A stretch of DNA of 64,000 nucleotides from JBDIAG01 sp047974565 (GCA_047974565.1 JBKECN010000067.1:66449-130448), one strand, 5' to 3'; shown: positions 24,613 to 33,537, counted from the stretch's first letter. The notes: a model not told the origin generated them from the sequence alone. Translations and numbers: made by a program.

Positions 24613-26052
24613 TCAAGTGCCGCAGTAGGTGACGTACCGCTCGGCCTCGCTCGGGGCGGGCAGCGCGTACTCGGCCAGGCCGGATCGTTCGGTGAAGGGC
24701 TGGCGGACGACATCCACCAGCCGGTGGAAGGGCGCGAGGTCGCCGTGCGTGGCGGCGGTGAGCGCGGCCTCCACCAGGTGGTTGCGCGGGATATACACCG
24801 GATTGACCCGGTCCATCTCGGCGCGCACCTGCGCGGGCGCGCCCAGGAGCAGGACATCGCGCTGGCTTCGCCACTGCCGCAACGGTTCTGAGTCCGGGAT
24901 GAGGGTGCCCTCGGATCCGTCGGCCAGGGAGCGGAAGAACATCGTGAAGTCGACCCGGTCCTGGTGCAGCAGCGAGAACAGCCCGGAGGCGAGCTCCGGG
25001 GTGAGCGAAGTGGTGCCGAGCTTGCCGGCCAACCCCTGCTCGAAGGCTGCGGTGTACTCCCCGGCGAATCCCGACAGCCGTTCGGTGAGCGCCGCGACGG
25101 CCGCATCGGTCGACTCCTCATCCCGGGCCAGCAGCGGCAGCAGCGCCTCGGCCAGCCGGGCCAGGTTCCACTGGGCCACGGTGGGCTGGTTCGCGTAGGC
25201 GTATCGGCCGCCGGTGTCGATCGAACTGAAGACGGTCGCCGGGTCGAACCGGTCCATGAACGCGCAGGGACCGTAGTCGATCGTCTCCCCTGAGATCGTC
25301 ATGTTGTCGGTGTTCATCACCCCGTGCACGAAACCGACCAGCATCCAGGAGGCCACCAGGCGCGCCTGTCGGCGCACCACGCGCGTGTAGAAGTCCAGAT
25401 AGCGGGTAGGCGAGCCGGCCAGGTCGTCATCGTGCCGTGAGATGGCGTAGTCGGCGAGCCCGGCCAACAGGTCGGGCTGGCCGAGGGCGGCGGCGTACTG
25501 GAAGGTGCCGACCCGCAGATGACTGGCGGCCACCCGCACCAGCACGGCGCCGGGCAGCGCCTCCTCCCGGTGCACCTGCTCGCCGGTGGAGCAGACCGCC
25601 AGGGCCCGGGTGGTGGGGATCCCCAGGGCGTGCATCGCCTCGGAGATCAGGTACTCGCGCAACATCGGGCCCACCGCGGCCAGGCCGTCCCCACCGCGGG
25701 CGAACGGGGTTCGTCCCGAACCCTTCAGGTGCAGATCCCAGCGCCTGCCCTGCCCGTCGAGGAGTTCTCCGAGCAGTAGTGCCCGGCCGTCGCCCAGCCG
25801 AGGGGAGTATCCGCCGAACTGGTGCCCGGCGTAGACCTGCGCGTACGTGGGGGTGTCTTCGGCCACCGAACCGGTCAGCCAGCCGACTCCGGCGGGTGAA
25901 CGCAACCACTCGGGGTCCAGTCCCAGTTCCATCGCCAGGGCGTCGTTGAGCACCAGCAGGGCGGGCTGGGCGAAGTCCCGCGCACCCCAGCGCATCGACA
26001 ACTGCGGCACCGTACGCGCATAGGACTGGTCGAGGGTGGGCGCGGCAGACAT
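24613..26052 (-). CDS. selO: SelO/YdiU protein adenylyltransferase (pseudokinase AMPylator)
   Basis: 479 aa from ATG 26052. SelO family hallmarks: YAGHQFGGYSPRLGDGRALLLGE, the ATP-site Lys in DLHLKGSGRTPFARGGDG, LREYLISEAMHALGIPTTRAL, the GFVHGVMNTDNM metal segment followed by DYGPCAFMD, and the C-terminal YVTYCGT whose Cys is conserved for a redox disulfide. Known SelO enzymes transfer AMP to Ser/Thr/Tyr of metabolic enzymes and affect glutathionylation and oxidative stress. The open frame upstream to 26190 is not part of it; TACGCT at 26059-26064 is placed for leaderless transcription from this ATG. Followed by a Crp-type regulator. Confidence 0.93.
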   Translation of the reverse strand: MSAAPTLDQSYARTVPQLSMRWGARDFAQPALLVLNDALAMELGLDPEWLRSPAGVGWLTGSVAEDTPTYAQVYAGHQFGGYSPRLGDGRALLLGELLDGQGRRWDLHLKGSGRTPFARGGDGLAAVGPMLREYLISEAMHALGIPTTRALAVCSTGEQVHREEALPGAVLVRVAASHLRVGTFQYAAALGQPDLLAGLADYAISRHDDDLAGSPTRYLDFYTRVVRRQARLVASWMLVGFVHGVMNTDNMTISGETIDYGPCAFMDRFDPATVFSSIDTGGRYAYANQPTVAQWNLARLAEALLPLLARDEESTDAAVAALTERLSGFAGEYTAAFEQGLAGKLGTTSLTPELASGLFSLLHQDRVDFTMFFRSLADGSEGTLIPDSEPLRQWRSQRDVLLLGAPAQVRAEMDRVNPVYIPRNHLVEAALTAATHGDLAPFHRLVDVVRQPFTERSGLAEYALPAPSEAERYVTYCGT

Positions 26053-26058
26053 ACCTCG

Positions 26059-26064
26059 AGCGTA
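26059..26064 (-). promoter_or_regulatory. -10 element TACGCT for leaderless selO
   Basis: On the minus strand TACGCT, six bases, ATG 26052. No other ribosome-binding signal. Separates selO-crp from the tct operon upstream. Confidence 0.5.
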
Positions 26065-26159
26065 CGACTCCCCGCACCCGAGCACGAGCGGCTGCGCACC
26101 CGAGCAAGGCTCCTCGCGACCCCGGGAGCCGACCGAGGTCGCCCCGTGCCCACAGCCTC

Positions 26160-27671
26160 TCAGACGTCGAAGGCCCGCTTGGCCCGCCACCGGCTGAACA
26201 GCACCGCTGTCACGGTGACGATGAGAACTGTGTAGATGCTGATGGTGATCGGACTCGACACCAGGGCGGTCAGGCTGCCCTCGCTGACGGCCAGGGTCCG
26301 GCCCAGTTCGGTCTCGGCCATCGGCCCGAGGATGGCGGCGATCAGCACCGGCGCAACGGGTACGTCATAACGACGCATGAGCAGGCCGAGCAGGCCGAAG
26401 GCGAGCATCAGGGCCAGGTCCAGGACGCTGGCCGAGTTCACGTACACCCCGAAGGCGCAGAACGTGGTGATGCCCGCATACAGATAGGGCCGCGGGATGA
26501 GCAGCAGCTTGGCCCAGACCGCGGCGAAGGGCATGTTGATGATGACGAGCACCACCAGGCCGACGAAGAGTGAGGCGATCAGCGCCCAGGCCAGATCGCC
26601 ATTGCGGTCGAAGAGCAGCGGCCCCGGCTGCATCCCGTACTGCTGGAAGGCCGCGAGCATGATGGCCGCCGTCGCCGAGGTCGGCAGGCCGAGGGTGAGC
26701 AGGGCACCCATCGCCGTGCCGGAGGTGGCATTGCCGGCCGCCTCGGGCGCGGCCACCCCGCGGATGGCGCCGCGACCGAACTCCGGGTGTTCGGAGCTGG
26801 CGTCGATCCGGCGTTCATTGCCATAGGCGAGGAAGGTCGGGATCTCGGCGCCACCCACCGGGATGACGCCGAAGGGCAGGCCGAACCCGGTGCCCCGCAG
26901 CCAGGCCGGCAGCGCCTTGGCGAACTCTCGCCTGGACAGGAACGGCCGTCCCTGCGAGCGGACCATCGAGTCCTGGCTGGTGTGCCGGGCCACCGAGGCG
27001 ACCCGCAACACCTCGCCGAGGGCGAGCAAGCCCACGGTGAGCACGATGATCGAGATGCCGTCGAAGAGTTGTGGCAGCCCGAGGGTGAAACGCGATGAGC
27101 CGGATTGGGTCTCGATGCCGACCATGGCGGCGCCCAGCCCGATGAGCAGGGCGGCGAAACCCTTGAGCACCGAGTCCGCGACCACCGCCGAGGTGGCGAC
27201 GAAAGCGAAGACCGCGAGGGCGAAGAACTCCGCCGAGCCGAACTGGGTCGCCAGGCCGGCCATGTAGGGGGCGCCGAAGGCGACCACGACGGTGGCGATG
27301 AGCCCCCCGGTGAAGGCTCCGATCGCGGCGGTGGCCAGGGCCTGTGGGGCTCGGCCGTCCAGGGCCATCTTGTGCCCCTCGAAGGTGGAGGCGATGGCGG
27401 TGGAGTTGCCGGGGGTGTTGAGCAGGATGCCGGAGATCGAGTCTCCGAAGAGGCCCCCGTAGTAGACGCCGGCGAACATGATGAAGGCGCCGGTCGGGTC
27501 GAGGCTGAAGGTGATCGGCAGCAGCAGTGCCACCGCCATCGCCGATCCCAGACCCGGGAGCACTCCGACGGCGGTCCCGAGCAGTGCCCCGATGACGACC
27601 CACAGCAGGTTGATAGGGGTCAGCGCGGTGGCGAAACCGTCGGCGAGATGGGTGATGGTGTCCATGCTCAC
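26160..27671 (-). CDS. tctA: tripartite tricarboxylate transporter, large permease TctA
   Basis: 503 aa, about 11-12 membrane helices. TctA family signatures: VVIGALLGTAVGVLPGLGSA, PITFSLDPTGAFIMFAGVYYGG, SISGILLNTPGNSTAIA and TLGLPTSATAAIM. Secondary transporter that moves citrate-like di/tricarboxylates delivered by the binding protein TctC. GTG 27671 overlaps the tctB stop (GTGA); an ATG at 27665 is also possible. It is the last gene of usp-tctC-tctB-tctA; the selO promoter follows after about 100 bp. Confidence 0.95.
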   Translation of the reverse strand: MSMDTITHLADGFATALTPINLLWVVIGALLGTAVGVLPGLGSAMAVALLLPITFSLDPTGAFIMFAGVYYGGLFGDSISGILLNTPGNSTAIASTFEGHKMALDGRAPQALATAAIGAFTGGLIATVVVAFGAPYMAGLATQFGSAEFFALAVFAFVATSAVVADSVLKGFAALLIGLGAAMVGIETQSGSSRFTLGLPQLFDGISIIVLTVGLLALGEVLRVASVARHTSQDSMVRSQGRPFLSRREFAKALPAWLRGTGFGLPFGVIPVGGAEIPTFLAYGNERRIDASSEHPEFGRGAIRGVAAPEAAGNATSGTAMGALLTLGLPTSATAAIMLAAFQQYGMQPGPLLFDRNGDLAWALIASLFVGLVVLVIINMPFAAVWAKLLLIPRPYLYAGITTFCAFGVYVNSASVLDLALMLAFGLLGLLMRRYDVPVAPVLIAAILGPMAETELGRTLAVSEGSLTALVSSPITISIYTVLIVTVTAVLFSRWRAKRAFDV

Positions 27672-28309
27672 CAGGCCCCGAGGATCCCCGCGGGCAGCGG
27701 CAGACCGAGGCCGCCGCTGAAGGCGAGTTGGATCGCCGACGACAGGGCCAGGCCGGCCCCGGCGCTGACCAGCAGGTTGCGGGCGCCCAGGCCATAGGCG
27801 ACACCCGTGAACAGGAAGGCGCCGCTGATCAGCCAGCCCACCGGGACGAGCGCCACCATGAACACGACCAAGGTCGCCGAAACGATCACCACCCCGCGCC
27901 AGTCGATCGGCGCTTCACCGTCCGCCGCTCCGCTTGCCGTGCCCTGCGGTGCATCGGCACCGGCATCGACATCGACACCGGCATCGGCATCGACAGTGCG
28001 GTCGGCCTCGACGGTGCCCGAACCCGTTCTCGCGCCGTGGGCCGCACGGCGGGCCCGCATCGCCTGGACGATCAGCAGCACCCCGATGAGGTAGGCCAGG
28101 CCCGCCACGATCGCCGGGAAGAAGCGCGGACCGGGCGGGCTGGCACTGGGCGAGACCTGCATCGTGACGATCCCGTAGGTCAGGTAGACCGCGACCCCGA
28201 GCACGACGAGGGCGAGCGGAATGGACCCCTGCTCCTGCATGGTGGCGGTCGCCGCCGGCGTGTGCGCCGTGACGTCACCTCCGGTGCGTGGATACTCCTG
28301 GCCGCTCAC
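27668..28309 (-). CDS. tctB: tripartite tricarboxylate transporter, small permease TctB
   Basis: 213 aa from GTG 28309, which overlaps the tctC stop by GTGA. Four predicted membrane helices: LALVVLGVAVYLTYGIV, FFPAIVAGLAYLIGVLLI, a pair VVIVSATLVVFMVALVP and LISGAFLFTGVAYGL, and a C-terminal hydrophobic segment. SPPGPRFFP is typical of the family. Between helices 2 and 3 is a long acidic, repetitive linker (DADAGVDVDAGADAP) encoded by near-repeats of GACATCGACACCGG-type sequence, unusual for TctB. An upstream open extension to 28429 overlaps tctC and is not used. Confidence 0.9.
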   Translation of the reverse strand: MSGQEYPRTGGDVTAHTPAATATMQEQGSIPLALVVLGVAVYLTYGIVTMQVSPSASPPGPRFFPAIVAGLAYLIGVLLIVQAMRARRAAHGARTGSGTVEADRTVDADAGVDVDAGADAPQGTASGAADGEAPIDWRGVVIVSATLVVFMVALVPVGWLISGAFLFTGVAYGLGARNLLVSAGAGLALSSAIQLAFSGGLGLPLPAGILGAW

Positions 28310-29283
28310 AGCCCCAACTCCTCCACGATCTGATCTATCCGGGCGTTCTCCGCTTCGAGGAAGTCCCGGTACTCCTGGCCGGTCTGCACGTTCGACACCC
28401 ATTGGTTGCGCTCGAGGGCGTCCTGCCACTCGGGCGTGGCGACGGTCTCGGTGATGATCGCGGTGAGCTCGCCGCTCTGGTCGTCGGTGAGCCCGGGCGG
28501 CGCCACCACGCCCCGGAAGTTCGGCAGGTTCAGCTCGTATCCGGCTTCCAGGAAGGTGGGGGCGTCGACCCCGGGCAGGCGTTCGGGAGCCGAGATGGCC
28601 AGGATTCGCAGGTTGCCGGCGGCCACTTGGTCGGCGAACTCGTTGTAGCCGCTGATGCCGGCCGCGACGCTATGGGAGAGAAGACCATTCACCGCCTCAC
28701 CACCGCCTGAGAACGGGATGTAGTTGACCTGGCGGGGGTCGGTGCCCACCGCCTGAGCCAGCAGACCGGCGGTGAGATGGTCGGTGCCGCCCAGCGAGCC
28801 GCCGCCGATCGCGACCCCGCCCGGGTCTGTCTGCAGTGCCGCGGCGAGATCCCCGACGTCGGCATATGGGGAGTCCGCGGGGACCACCAGCGCCTCGTAG
28901 TCGTCCGCCAGGTGCGCGATCGGCGTGGTCTCGTCGAGGGTGTACTCCGAATCGTTCACGGCGATGCCGCCGATCATCACGGTTCCCATCACGAGCAGGA
29001 CGTCGTCCTGACCCTGCATCTGGATCACCTGGCCCAGCCCGATGGTGCCCGACGCACCCGGGACATTGACCACCCGAGGGTTCGTGACGATCCCGTTCGC
29101 GCGCATCGCAGCCTGCAGTTCCCGGCCGACCGTGTCCCATCCGCCGCCCGGGGCGGCCGGCACGATGATCGTCAGCCCGGTCCGGGCACCGGAGACCGAG
29201 CCGCTGCGATTGGCCTGGATGGCGGCGGCGATCACCAGCGGGACGCAGAGCACCGCGAGGACGATCTTGAGGGTCCGATTCAC
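28306..29283 (-). CDS. tctC: tripartite tricarboxylate transporter substrate-binding protein TctC (Bug family)
   Basis: 325 aa from ATG 29283, overlapping the usp stop by four bases. An N-terminal hydrophobic segment (IVLAVLCVPLVIAAAIQ) serves as signal peptide or anchor; no lipobox Cys is seen. Bug-family signatures: TIIVPAAPGGGWDTVGREL, VVNVPGASGTIGLG, NYIPFSGGGEAVNGLLS. It binds a carboxylate outside the membrane and hands it to TctAB. Ligand not predictable; Bug proteins bind citrate, glutamate, nicotinate, terephthalate and others. Confidence 0.93.
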   Translation of the reverse strand: MNRTLKIVLAVLCVPLVIAAAIQANRSGSVSGARTGLTIIVPAAPGGGWDTVGRELQAAMRANGIVTNPRVVNVPGASGTIGLGQVIQMQGQDDVLLVMGTVMIGGIAVNDSEYTLDETTPIAHLADDYEALVVPADSPYADVGDLAAALQTDPGGVAIGGGSLGGTDHLTAGLLAQAVGTDPRQVNYIPFSGGGEAVNGLLSHSVAAGISGYNEFADQVAAGNLRILAISAPERLPGVDAPTFLEAGYELNLPNFRGVVAPPGLTDDQSGELTAIITETVATPEWQDALERNQWVSNVQTGQEYRDFLEAENARIDQIVEELGL

Positions 29284-29636
29284 GGGTGCGGCGCCTTGAC
29301 CGTGAGGACGGGTACCGGCGAGTCGAGGATGAGTCGCTGCGCCACCGAGCCGAGGATCAACTTGCCCACCGGGCTGCGGCGCCTGGTTCCGACCACGAGC
29401 AGTTCCACCTCATGGGCGGCCGCCAGGTCGATCAGGGCATCGGCCGGATCCTGATCCGCCTCGATCGGCAGTTCTCGGGCGTCGACGGCTGCCAGCAACG
29501 CCCCGGATTCGGGGATCGGCCGCTGACCGAGGTTGCACCACAGCAGCGTGGTCTGCCGTCGAGCGGCCTCGGCGACCGCCTCACGTAGGGCAGCCTCGCC
29601 CTCGGGCGATGCGCTTGCTGCCACCAGGATCGACAT
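29280..29636 (-). CDS. universal stress protein (UspA family), first gene of tct operon
   Basis: 118 aa from ATG 29636, preceded by GAGGAGG. Single Usp domain: SILVAASASPEGEAALREA, LLVVGTRRRSPVGKLILGSV and AQRLILDSPVPVLTV. The glycine-rich G-x2-G-x9-G(S/T) ATP-binding motif is only partly kept (G...G....GS), so nucleotide binding is likely but not certain. Its stop overlaps the tctC start by ATGA, so it is translationally coupled to the transporter. A Usp linked to a tct operon suggests it senses energy state for uptake control; that is inference. Confidence 0.88.
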   Translation of the reverse strand: MSILVAASASPEGEAALREAVAEAARRQTTLLWCNLGQRPIPESGALLAAVDARELPIEADQDPADALIDLAAAHEVELLVVGTRRRSPVGKLILGSVAQRLILDSPVPVLTVKAPHP

Positions 29637-29922
29637 CTTGCCTCCTCACCAGGGTCTCGGGCCGGTTCTCGGCGATGAGACCGATACATCACACATATCC
29701 ACACACGCGAACCTATGGTTTTTATGGCAATCGTGGTGTGTTCGGGCGGTACATTCCGCTCGGCCGGGGCCGAGCCGCCCTGGCTGCGATCAGCTCCGCG
29801 GGCCCGCGGGAATCGTCGTCCATCGCGGTCGGACAGGCGCCACCGCCGGCCGGGCGGGGCGCGGCATCACCTCAGAATTCCTCGAAACTCCATGCAGTGG
29901 AGCGAGTCAGGCTGTCATTCTG

Positions 29923-31110
29923 ATGGACATGGCGCTGAGCTCGCAGGTTCGAGCCGGCCTCGCCGTGCGAATCGCGGGGTTGGGTACCGCACTTACCCTG
30001 GCCGCGTGCACCGCCGCCGGAGGCGCCGATCAGCCGTCCGTCGCAGGCCAGACCACCCATCCCGGGCCCACCCTCTTCCAGGTGAGCCCGCTCGCCACCC
30101 TCGATCGACCCTGGGCGATGGCCTTCCTGCCGGACGGCCGGGCGCTGGTCACCGAGCGCGGCGGCACCCTGCTGCTGGTCGATCCGACCCAGACTCCCCA
30201 GGTCGAGCCGCGGGTGGTGTCGGGGACCCCGTCCGTGGTCGACTCCGGCCAGGGCGGGCTCGGCGACGTCATCCTCGCGCCATCCTTCGCTCGGGACGGG
30301 GCGATCTACCTCAGTTGGGTGGAGGCCGGCCCGGGCGGCACCGGTGCGGTGGTCGGGCGGGCCACCCTGGTGGACGGCGACTCACCGCAGCTGGCCGATC
30401 TGCACGCGATCTGGCATCAGGATCCGAAGACCTCCGGCAGCGGCCACTTCAGCCACCGGATGGTCATCAGCCCCGATGAGAAGTACCTGTTCGTCAGTTC
30501 GGGCGAACGACAGAAGGGCGATCCCGCGCAACACCTGGACGTCAACCTCGGCAAGGTGCTGCGGCTCAATCTCGACGGCAGCGCCGCCGAGGGGAACCCC
30601 TTCGCCCGCCGGGGTGGGGTGTCCGCACAGATCTGGACCCTGGGTCACCGCAACGTGCTCGGCCTGGACTTCGACCCGGACGGCAACCTGTGGGCCAGCG
30701 AGATGGGTCCACGTGGCGGAGACGAACTCAACCTCATCGAGCCCGGTGACAACTACGGCTGGCCGACCGTGTCGAACGGAAGTCGCTACGACGGCCGGGA
30801 CATCCCCGATCACGCCGAGGGCGACGGCTTCACCGCCCCCAAGGTCTGGTGGACTCCGTCGGTCTCGCCCAGCGGCTTGATGATCTATCGCGGCGACCTG
30901 TTCCCCGACTGGACCGGCGATGCCTTCCTGCCAGCCCTGTCGGGCGAGGCGCTGATCCGGGTGGACCTGGACGGGACCCAGGCGTCCAAGGCGGACGAGT
31001 GGTCGATGGGCGCGCGGATCCGAGAGGTGGACCAAGCCCCGGACGGGACGATCTATCTGCTCGAGGACGGCTCCGGCGGTCGGCTGCTGCGCCTGACGCC
31101 CGAGCGCTGA
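29923..31110 (+). CDS. lipoprotein PQQ-dependent sugar dehydrogenase-like (glucose/sorbosone dehydrogenase fold)
   Basis: 395 aa from ATG 29923 (or ATG 29929). Signal peptide with lipobox: hydrophobic AGLGTALTLAAC, where the Cys at about residue 27 would be lipidated. Six-bladed beta-propeller of the glucose/sorbosone dehydrogenase family: LDRPWAMAFLPDGRALVTER, FSHRMVISPDEKYLFVSSGE, LGHRNVLGLDFDPDGNLWASE, MGPRGGDELNLIEPGDNYGWP. The conserved His and Arg of the PQQ site (HFSHR, HRN) are present. It would oxidise an aldose or related sugar outside the membrane; actinobacterial members have also been studied as PQQ- or F420-independent aldose dehydrogenases. No pqq genes nearby. Ends in a hairpin shared with its stop codon. 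Confidence 0.88.
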   Translation: MDMALSSQVRAGLAVRIAGLGTALTLAACTAAGGADQPSVAGQTTHPGPTLFQVSPLATLDRPWAMAFLPDGRALVTERGGTLLLVDPTQTPQVEPRVVSGTPSVVDSGQGGLGDVILAPSFARDGAIYLSWVEAGPGGTGAVVGRATLVDGDSPQLADLHAIWHQDPKTSGSGHFSHRMVISPDEKYLFVSSGERQKGDPAQHLDVNLGKVLRLNLDGSAAEGNPFARRGGVSAQIWTLGHRNVLGLDFDPDGNLWASEMGPRGGDELNLIEPGDNYGWPTVSNGSRYDGRDIPDHAEGDGFTAPKVWWTPSVSPSGLMIYRGDLFPDWTGDAFLPALSGEALIRVDLDGTQASKADEWSMGARIREVDQAPDGTIYLLEDGSGGRLLRLTPER

Positions 31111-31127
31111 GCCCTTCCCGGCTCAGC
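31106..31127. terminator. 8-bp hairpin at the stop of the sugar dehydrogenase
   Basis: GCTGAGCC at 31106-31113 and GGCTCAGC at 31120-31127 with a CTTCCC loop. It includes the TGA stop and lies before the convergent transporter gene. Confidence 0.55.
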
Positions 31128-31149
31128 ACCCGGGCGCCGACGGCTGCGG

Positions 31150-32406
31150 TCAGCCGGCGAGCAGGCCGGTGACCAGCCGGTAACACGTGGCCAGGATCGC
31201 GATCAGTCCGATCGCGGCACCGATGTTCTGCCACAAGCGGTTTCGCAGATCCAGCATCAGCGACCCGTTGTTCGCCAGGATCACCAGCACCACCCCGAGC
31301 AGCGGCGCCACCACGACGGTGAGCGCCTGCGCCACGATGATCATCTGCACCGGTGAGGAGCCGGCGAAGAGCACCGTCACGGCGGCGCCCACGACGAGTA
31401 CGGCCAGGATGCACAGCTTGACCGTCGTCGAGGAGAGCCGGTTGCCGAAGCCCAGGCCGTCCGCCAGCAGCGTGCCGCCCGCGGTGGCGTTGGCGATCAT
31501 CGAGGAGAAGGCCGCACCGAAGAAGCCCAAGGCGAAGATGATCCGGCCGGCGGGACCGGCGACCGGCTCCAGCACGTCGGCGAGCTGGGCCAGGGTGGCG
31601 CCCTGGCTGCCGGAACCGGACAGCACCGCGGCGGCAGCGATGATGACCAGCATCGTCATGACGCCCGGGGCGACGATGCCGGGGATGGTGTCGGCCAGTG
31701 TGGTCTCCCGGTACTGGCTGCGGGTCAGGCCTCGCTCCCGCGAGGCGTACCCGGTGTAGAAGGCAGCGTTGATCGAGAAGTTCGTCCCCACCAAGGCCAC
31801 CAGCAGCAGGCCGGTACCCGCCGGGATGGACGGCACCAGACCTGCGGCGGCCGCGCCCCAGTCGGGCTTGGCCAGCACCGCGGTGAGCACGAAGCAGATC
31901 CCCATGCCGATGATCACGGCGAGCAGCAGCTTCTCGATCAGGCCGTAGAGCCGCCTGGCCAGCAGGGTGGCGGCCACCAAGGTGGTGGTGGCCAGCGTCC
32001 ACCAGACCGTGGACCCCCCGAACACCAGGGACAGCCCCAGGCCGGCACCGATGGCGTTGCCGACCGAGAACATCAGCGTGATGCAGAAGACCCCGATGCC
32101 GGCCGCCACCCCGGTGGCGCGCCCGAGCCGGGCCTTGATCACCTCGATCAGCGAGCCGCCCTTGGCCATGATGGCGATCCGCACGCTCATGTCGGTGAAG
32201 AAGAGCATGAGCACTGTGGACAGGGCGATCACCCAGAGCAGGGAGTAGCCGAACCTGCTGCCGGCCTGCACGGCGGAGGTGAGGTTGCCCGGCCCGAACT
32301 GCCAGGCGCCGACGATGAAGGCCGGGCCCATGAGCTGGGCGAGGCGCATGAGCCGGCCGGATCGGCGGGCCGGGGTGTGCACGTCATTGGACACGGTGTT
32401 GCTCAC
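31150..32406 (-). CDS. Nramp-family transporter lacking canonical metal ligands
   Basis: 418 aa from GTG 32406, about 11 membrane helices, Nramp (LeuT-fold) in overall pattern: AFIVGAWQFGPGNLTSAVQAG in helix 1 and a matching inverted helix 6 region. In bona fide Mn/Fe Nramps helix 1 has DPGN, and helix 6 has Ala-x-x-Met-Pro-His. Here the Asp is Gly38 (FGPGN, 37-41) and helix 6 reads LVGTNFSINAAFYTGY, with no Met-Pro-His. The protein therefore probably does not carry Mn2+ like MntH. It lies seven bases after a DHDPS-family aldolase gene in what looks like one LacI-controlled operon, so an organic acid or another cation is possible. Function open. Confidence 0.85.
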   Translation of the reverse strand: MSNTVSNDVHTPARRSGRLMRLAQLMGPAFIVGAWQFGPGNLTSAVQAGSRFGYSLLWVIALSTVLMLFFTDMSVRIAIMAKGGSLIEVIKARLGRATGVAAGIGVFCITLMFSVGNAIGAGLGLSLVFGGSTVWWTLATTTLVAATLLARRLYGLIEKLLLAVIIGMGICFVLTAVLAKPDWGAAAAGLVPSIPAGTGLLLVALVGTNFSINAAFYTGYASRERGLTRSQYRETTLADTIPGIVAPGVMTMLVIIAAAAVLSGSGSQGATLAQLADVLEPVAGPAGRIIFALGFFGAAFSSMIANATAGGTLLADGLGFGNRLSSTTVKLCILAVLVVGAAVTVLFAGSSPVQMIIVAQALTVVVAPLLGVVLVILANNGSLMLDLRNRLWQNIGAAIGLIAILATCYRLVTGLLAG

Positions 32407-32413
32407 CGACGAT

Positions 32414-33337
32414 TCACATCCCCGTCAGATCAGCGGCCTTGAGCGCCTCGACAATCTCCGCCTCGGCGTCCGTGGACAGGTCGATCAGCGGCGGCCGGAC
32501 CGTCGCGTGCGGTAGGACACCGCGAGCCTTGAGCCCGAGTTTGAGCGCCACGGTGCCCTCCATGTGCGAGCCGCGGTGGTAGACGGCCTTGGTGATCGGG
32601 AGCATCCGGTCGTGCACGGCGCGGGCGGCGGGATAGTCGCCGGCCAGGCCGGCCTGAAGCAGGTCGTTGATGATCTCCGGGGCCAGGCCGCCGTAGCCGA
32701 CCAGGAAGCCGTCCACGTCGAAACAGGTGTGCAGCAGGTACTCGTCGTGGCAGGACAGGATGGTCAGATCCGGGTGTTGCTCGCGGATCACCGGGATCTC
32801 GGTGTCCCACCGCCGCATGTTGCGCACCCCGTTCTTCATCGCGAACACCCCTTCCTGCGAGGCGATCTCGAGCTGGGTCGCCAGGTTGTAGGTGGCCGTG
32901 GTGTTGTCCGGGTACTGGAACAGGATGCAGGGCAGCCCCGAGCCCTCGTAGATGGCCCGGTACCGCTGCTGGGGGGCGCCTTCCTGGTAGCCGAAACGCA
33001 GCCAGCCGTGCGAGGGGTAGATCAGGCCCGCCCGAGCGCCGGCGGCAACCGCCCGCTTGGCCTCCTCGACGGCGGTGAGATCGCCTTCGGTGGTGATGCC
33101 GGCGATCACCGGGATCTCGTCGTTGACCGCTGCCACGGTGGTCCGGATCACCGCCTCCTGCTCGGCCGGGGTGAGGTACGTGCCTTCACCGGCGTGCCCG
33201 AGGACCACCAGCGAGGTCACGTTCTCCTTGCTGTGCAGCCACGCCGCGAGGCGGCCGAGGCTGTCGTGGTCGACGGCACCATCGGGGGTGAAGGGGGTCA
33301 CGGGGGCGGGGTTGACGCCGCGCAGGTCGAGAGACAT
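32414..33337 (-). CDS. dihydrodipicolinate synthase family aldolase
   Basis: 307 aa from ATG 33337, with AGGAAGGA upstream. TIM-barrel class I aldolase: VTPFTPDGAVDHDSL, GHAGEGTYLTPAEQEAVIR, the proton-relay Tyr142 in ILFQYPDNT and Schiff-base Lys168 in FAMKNG. The GHAGEG in place of DapA's GTTGE, together with the catabolic context, argues against lysine synthesis. Family members cleave or form 2-keto acids (N-acetylneuraminate, 2-keto-3-deoxy acids, hydroxyproline intermediates). The actual substrate is unknown. First gene of a probable operon with the Nramp-like transporter; divergent from a lacI-type gene with three operator-like palindromes between them. Confidence 0.9.
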   Translation of the reverse strand: MSLDLRGVNPAPVTPFTPDGAVDHDSLGRLAAWLHSKENVTSLVVLGHAGEGTYLTPAEQEAVIRTTVAAVNDEIPVIAGITTEGDLTAVEEAKRAVAAGARAGLIYPSHGWLRFGYQEGAPQQRYRAIYEGSGLPCILFQYPDNTTATYNLATQLEIASQEGVFAMKNGVRNMRRWDTEIPVIREQHPDLTILSCHDEYLLHTCFDVDGFLVGYGGLAPEIINDLLQAGLAGDYPAARAVHDRMLPITKAVYHRGSHMEGTVALKLGLKARGVLPHATVRPPLIDLSTDAEAEIVEALKAADLTGM

Positions 33338-33450
33338 CGTCGGGTCCTTCCTGGGCTGAGACTCGGTCGGCAAGAACTGCCGGATTGGAATGGGCCACCA
33401 CCTCGTCAGACCTCGACCCGATTGGTCGGCCCGGGGTCTGACTCGATGAT

Positions 33451-33498
33451 GAGAACGTTCCTGGGAACGTTCCTACACCATAGGATGGGATCGTTCCC
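33451..33498. promoter_or_regulatory. three LacI-type operators on a 12-bp lattice
   Basis: GAGAACGTTCCT at 33451-33462, GGGAACGTTCCT at 33463-33474 and GGGATCGTTCCC at 33487-33498. All are palindromes with the central CG that LacI-family proteins favour. The centres are 12 and 24 bp apart. They lie 114-161 bp upstream of the aldolase start and 151-198 bp upstream of the lacI-type gene, so one regulator could control both directions. Confidence 0.8.
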
Positions 33499-33537
33499 AG
33501 GTCAAGACTCAATTCCGATTGCGGCCCACCTCGCCCG

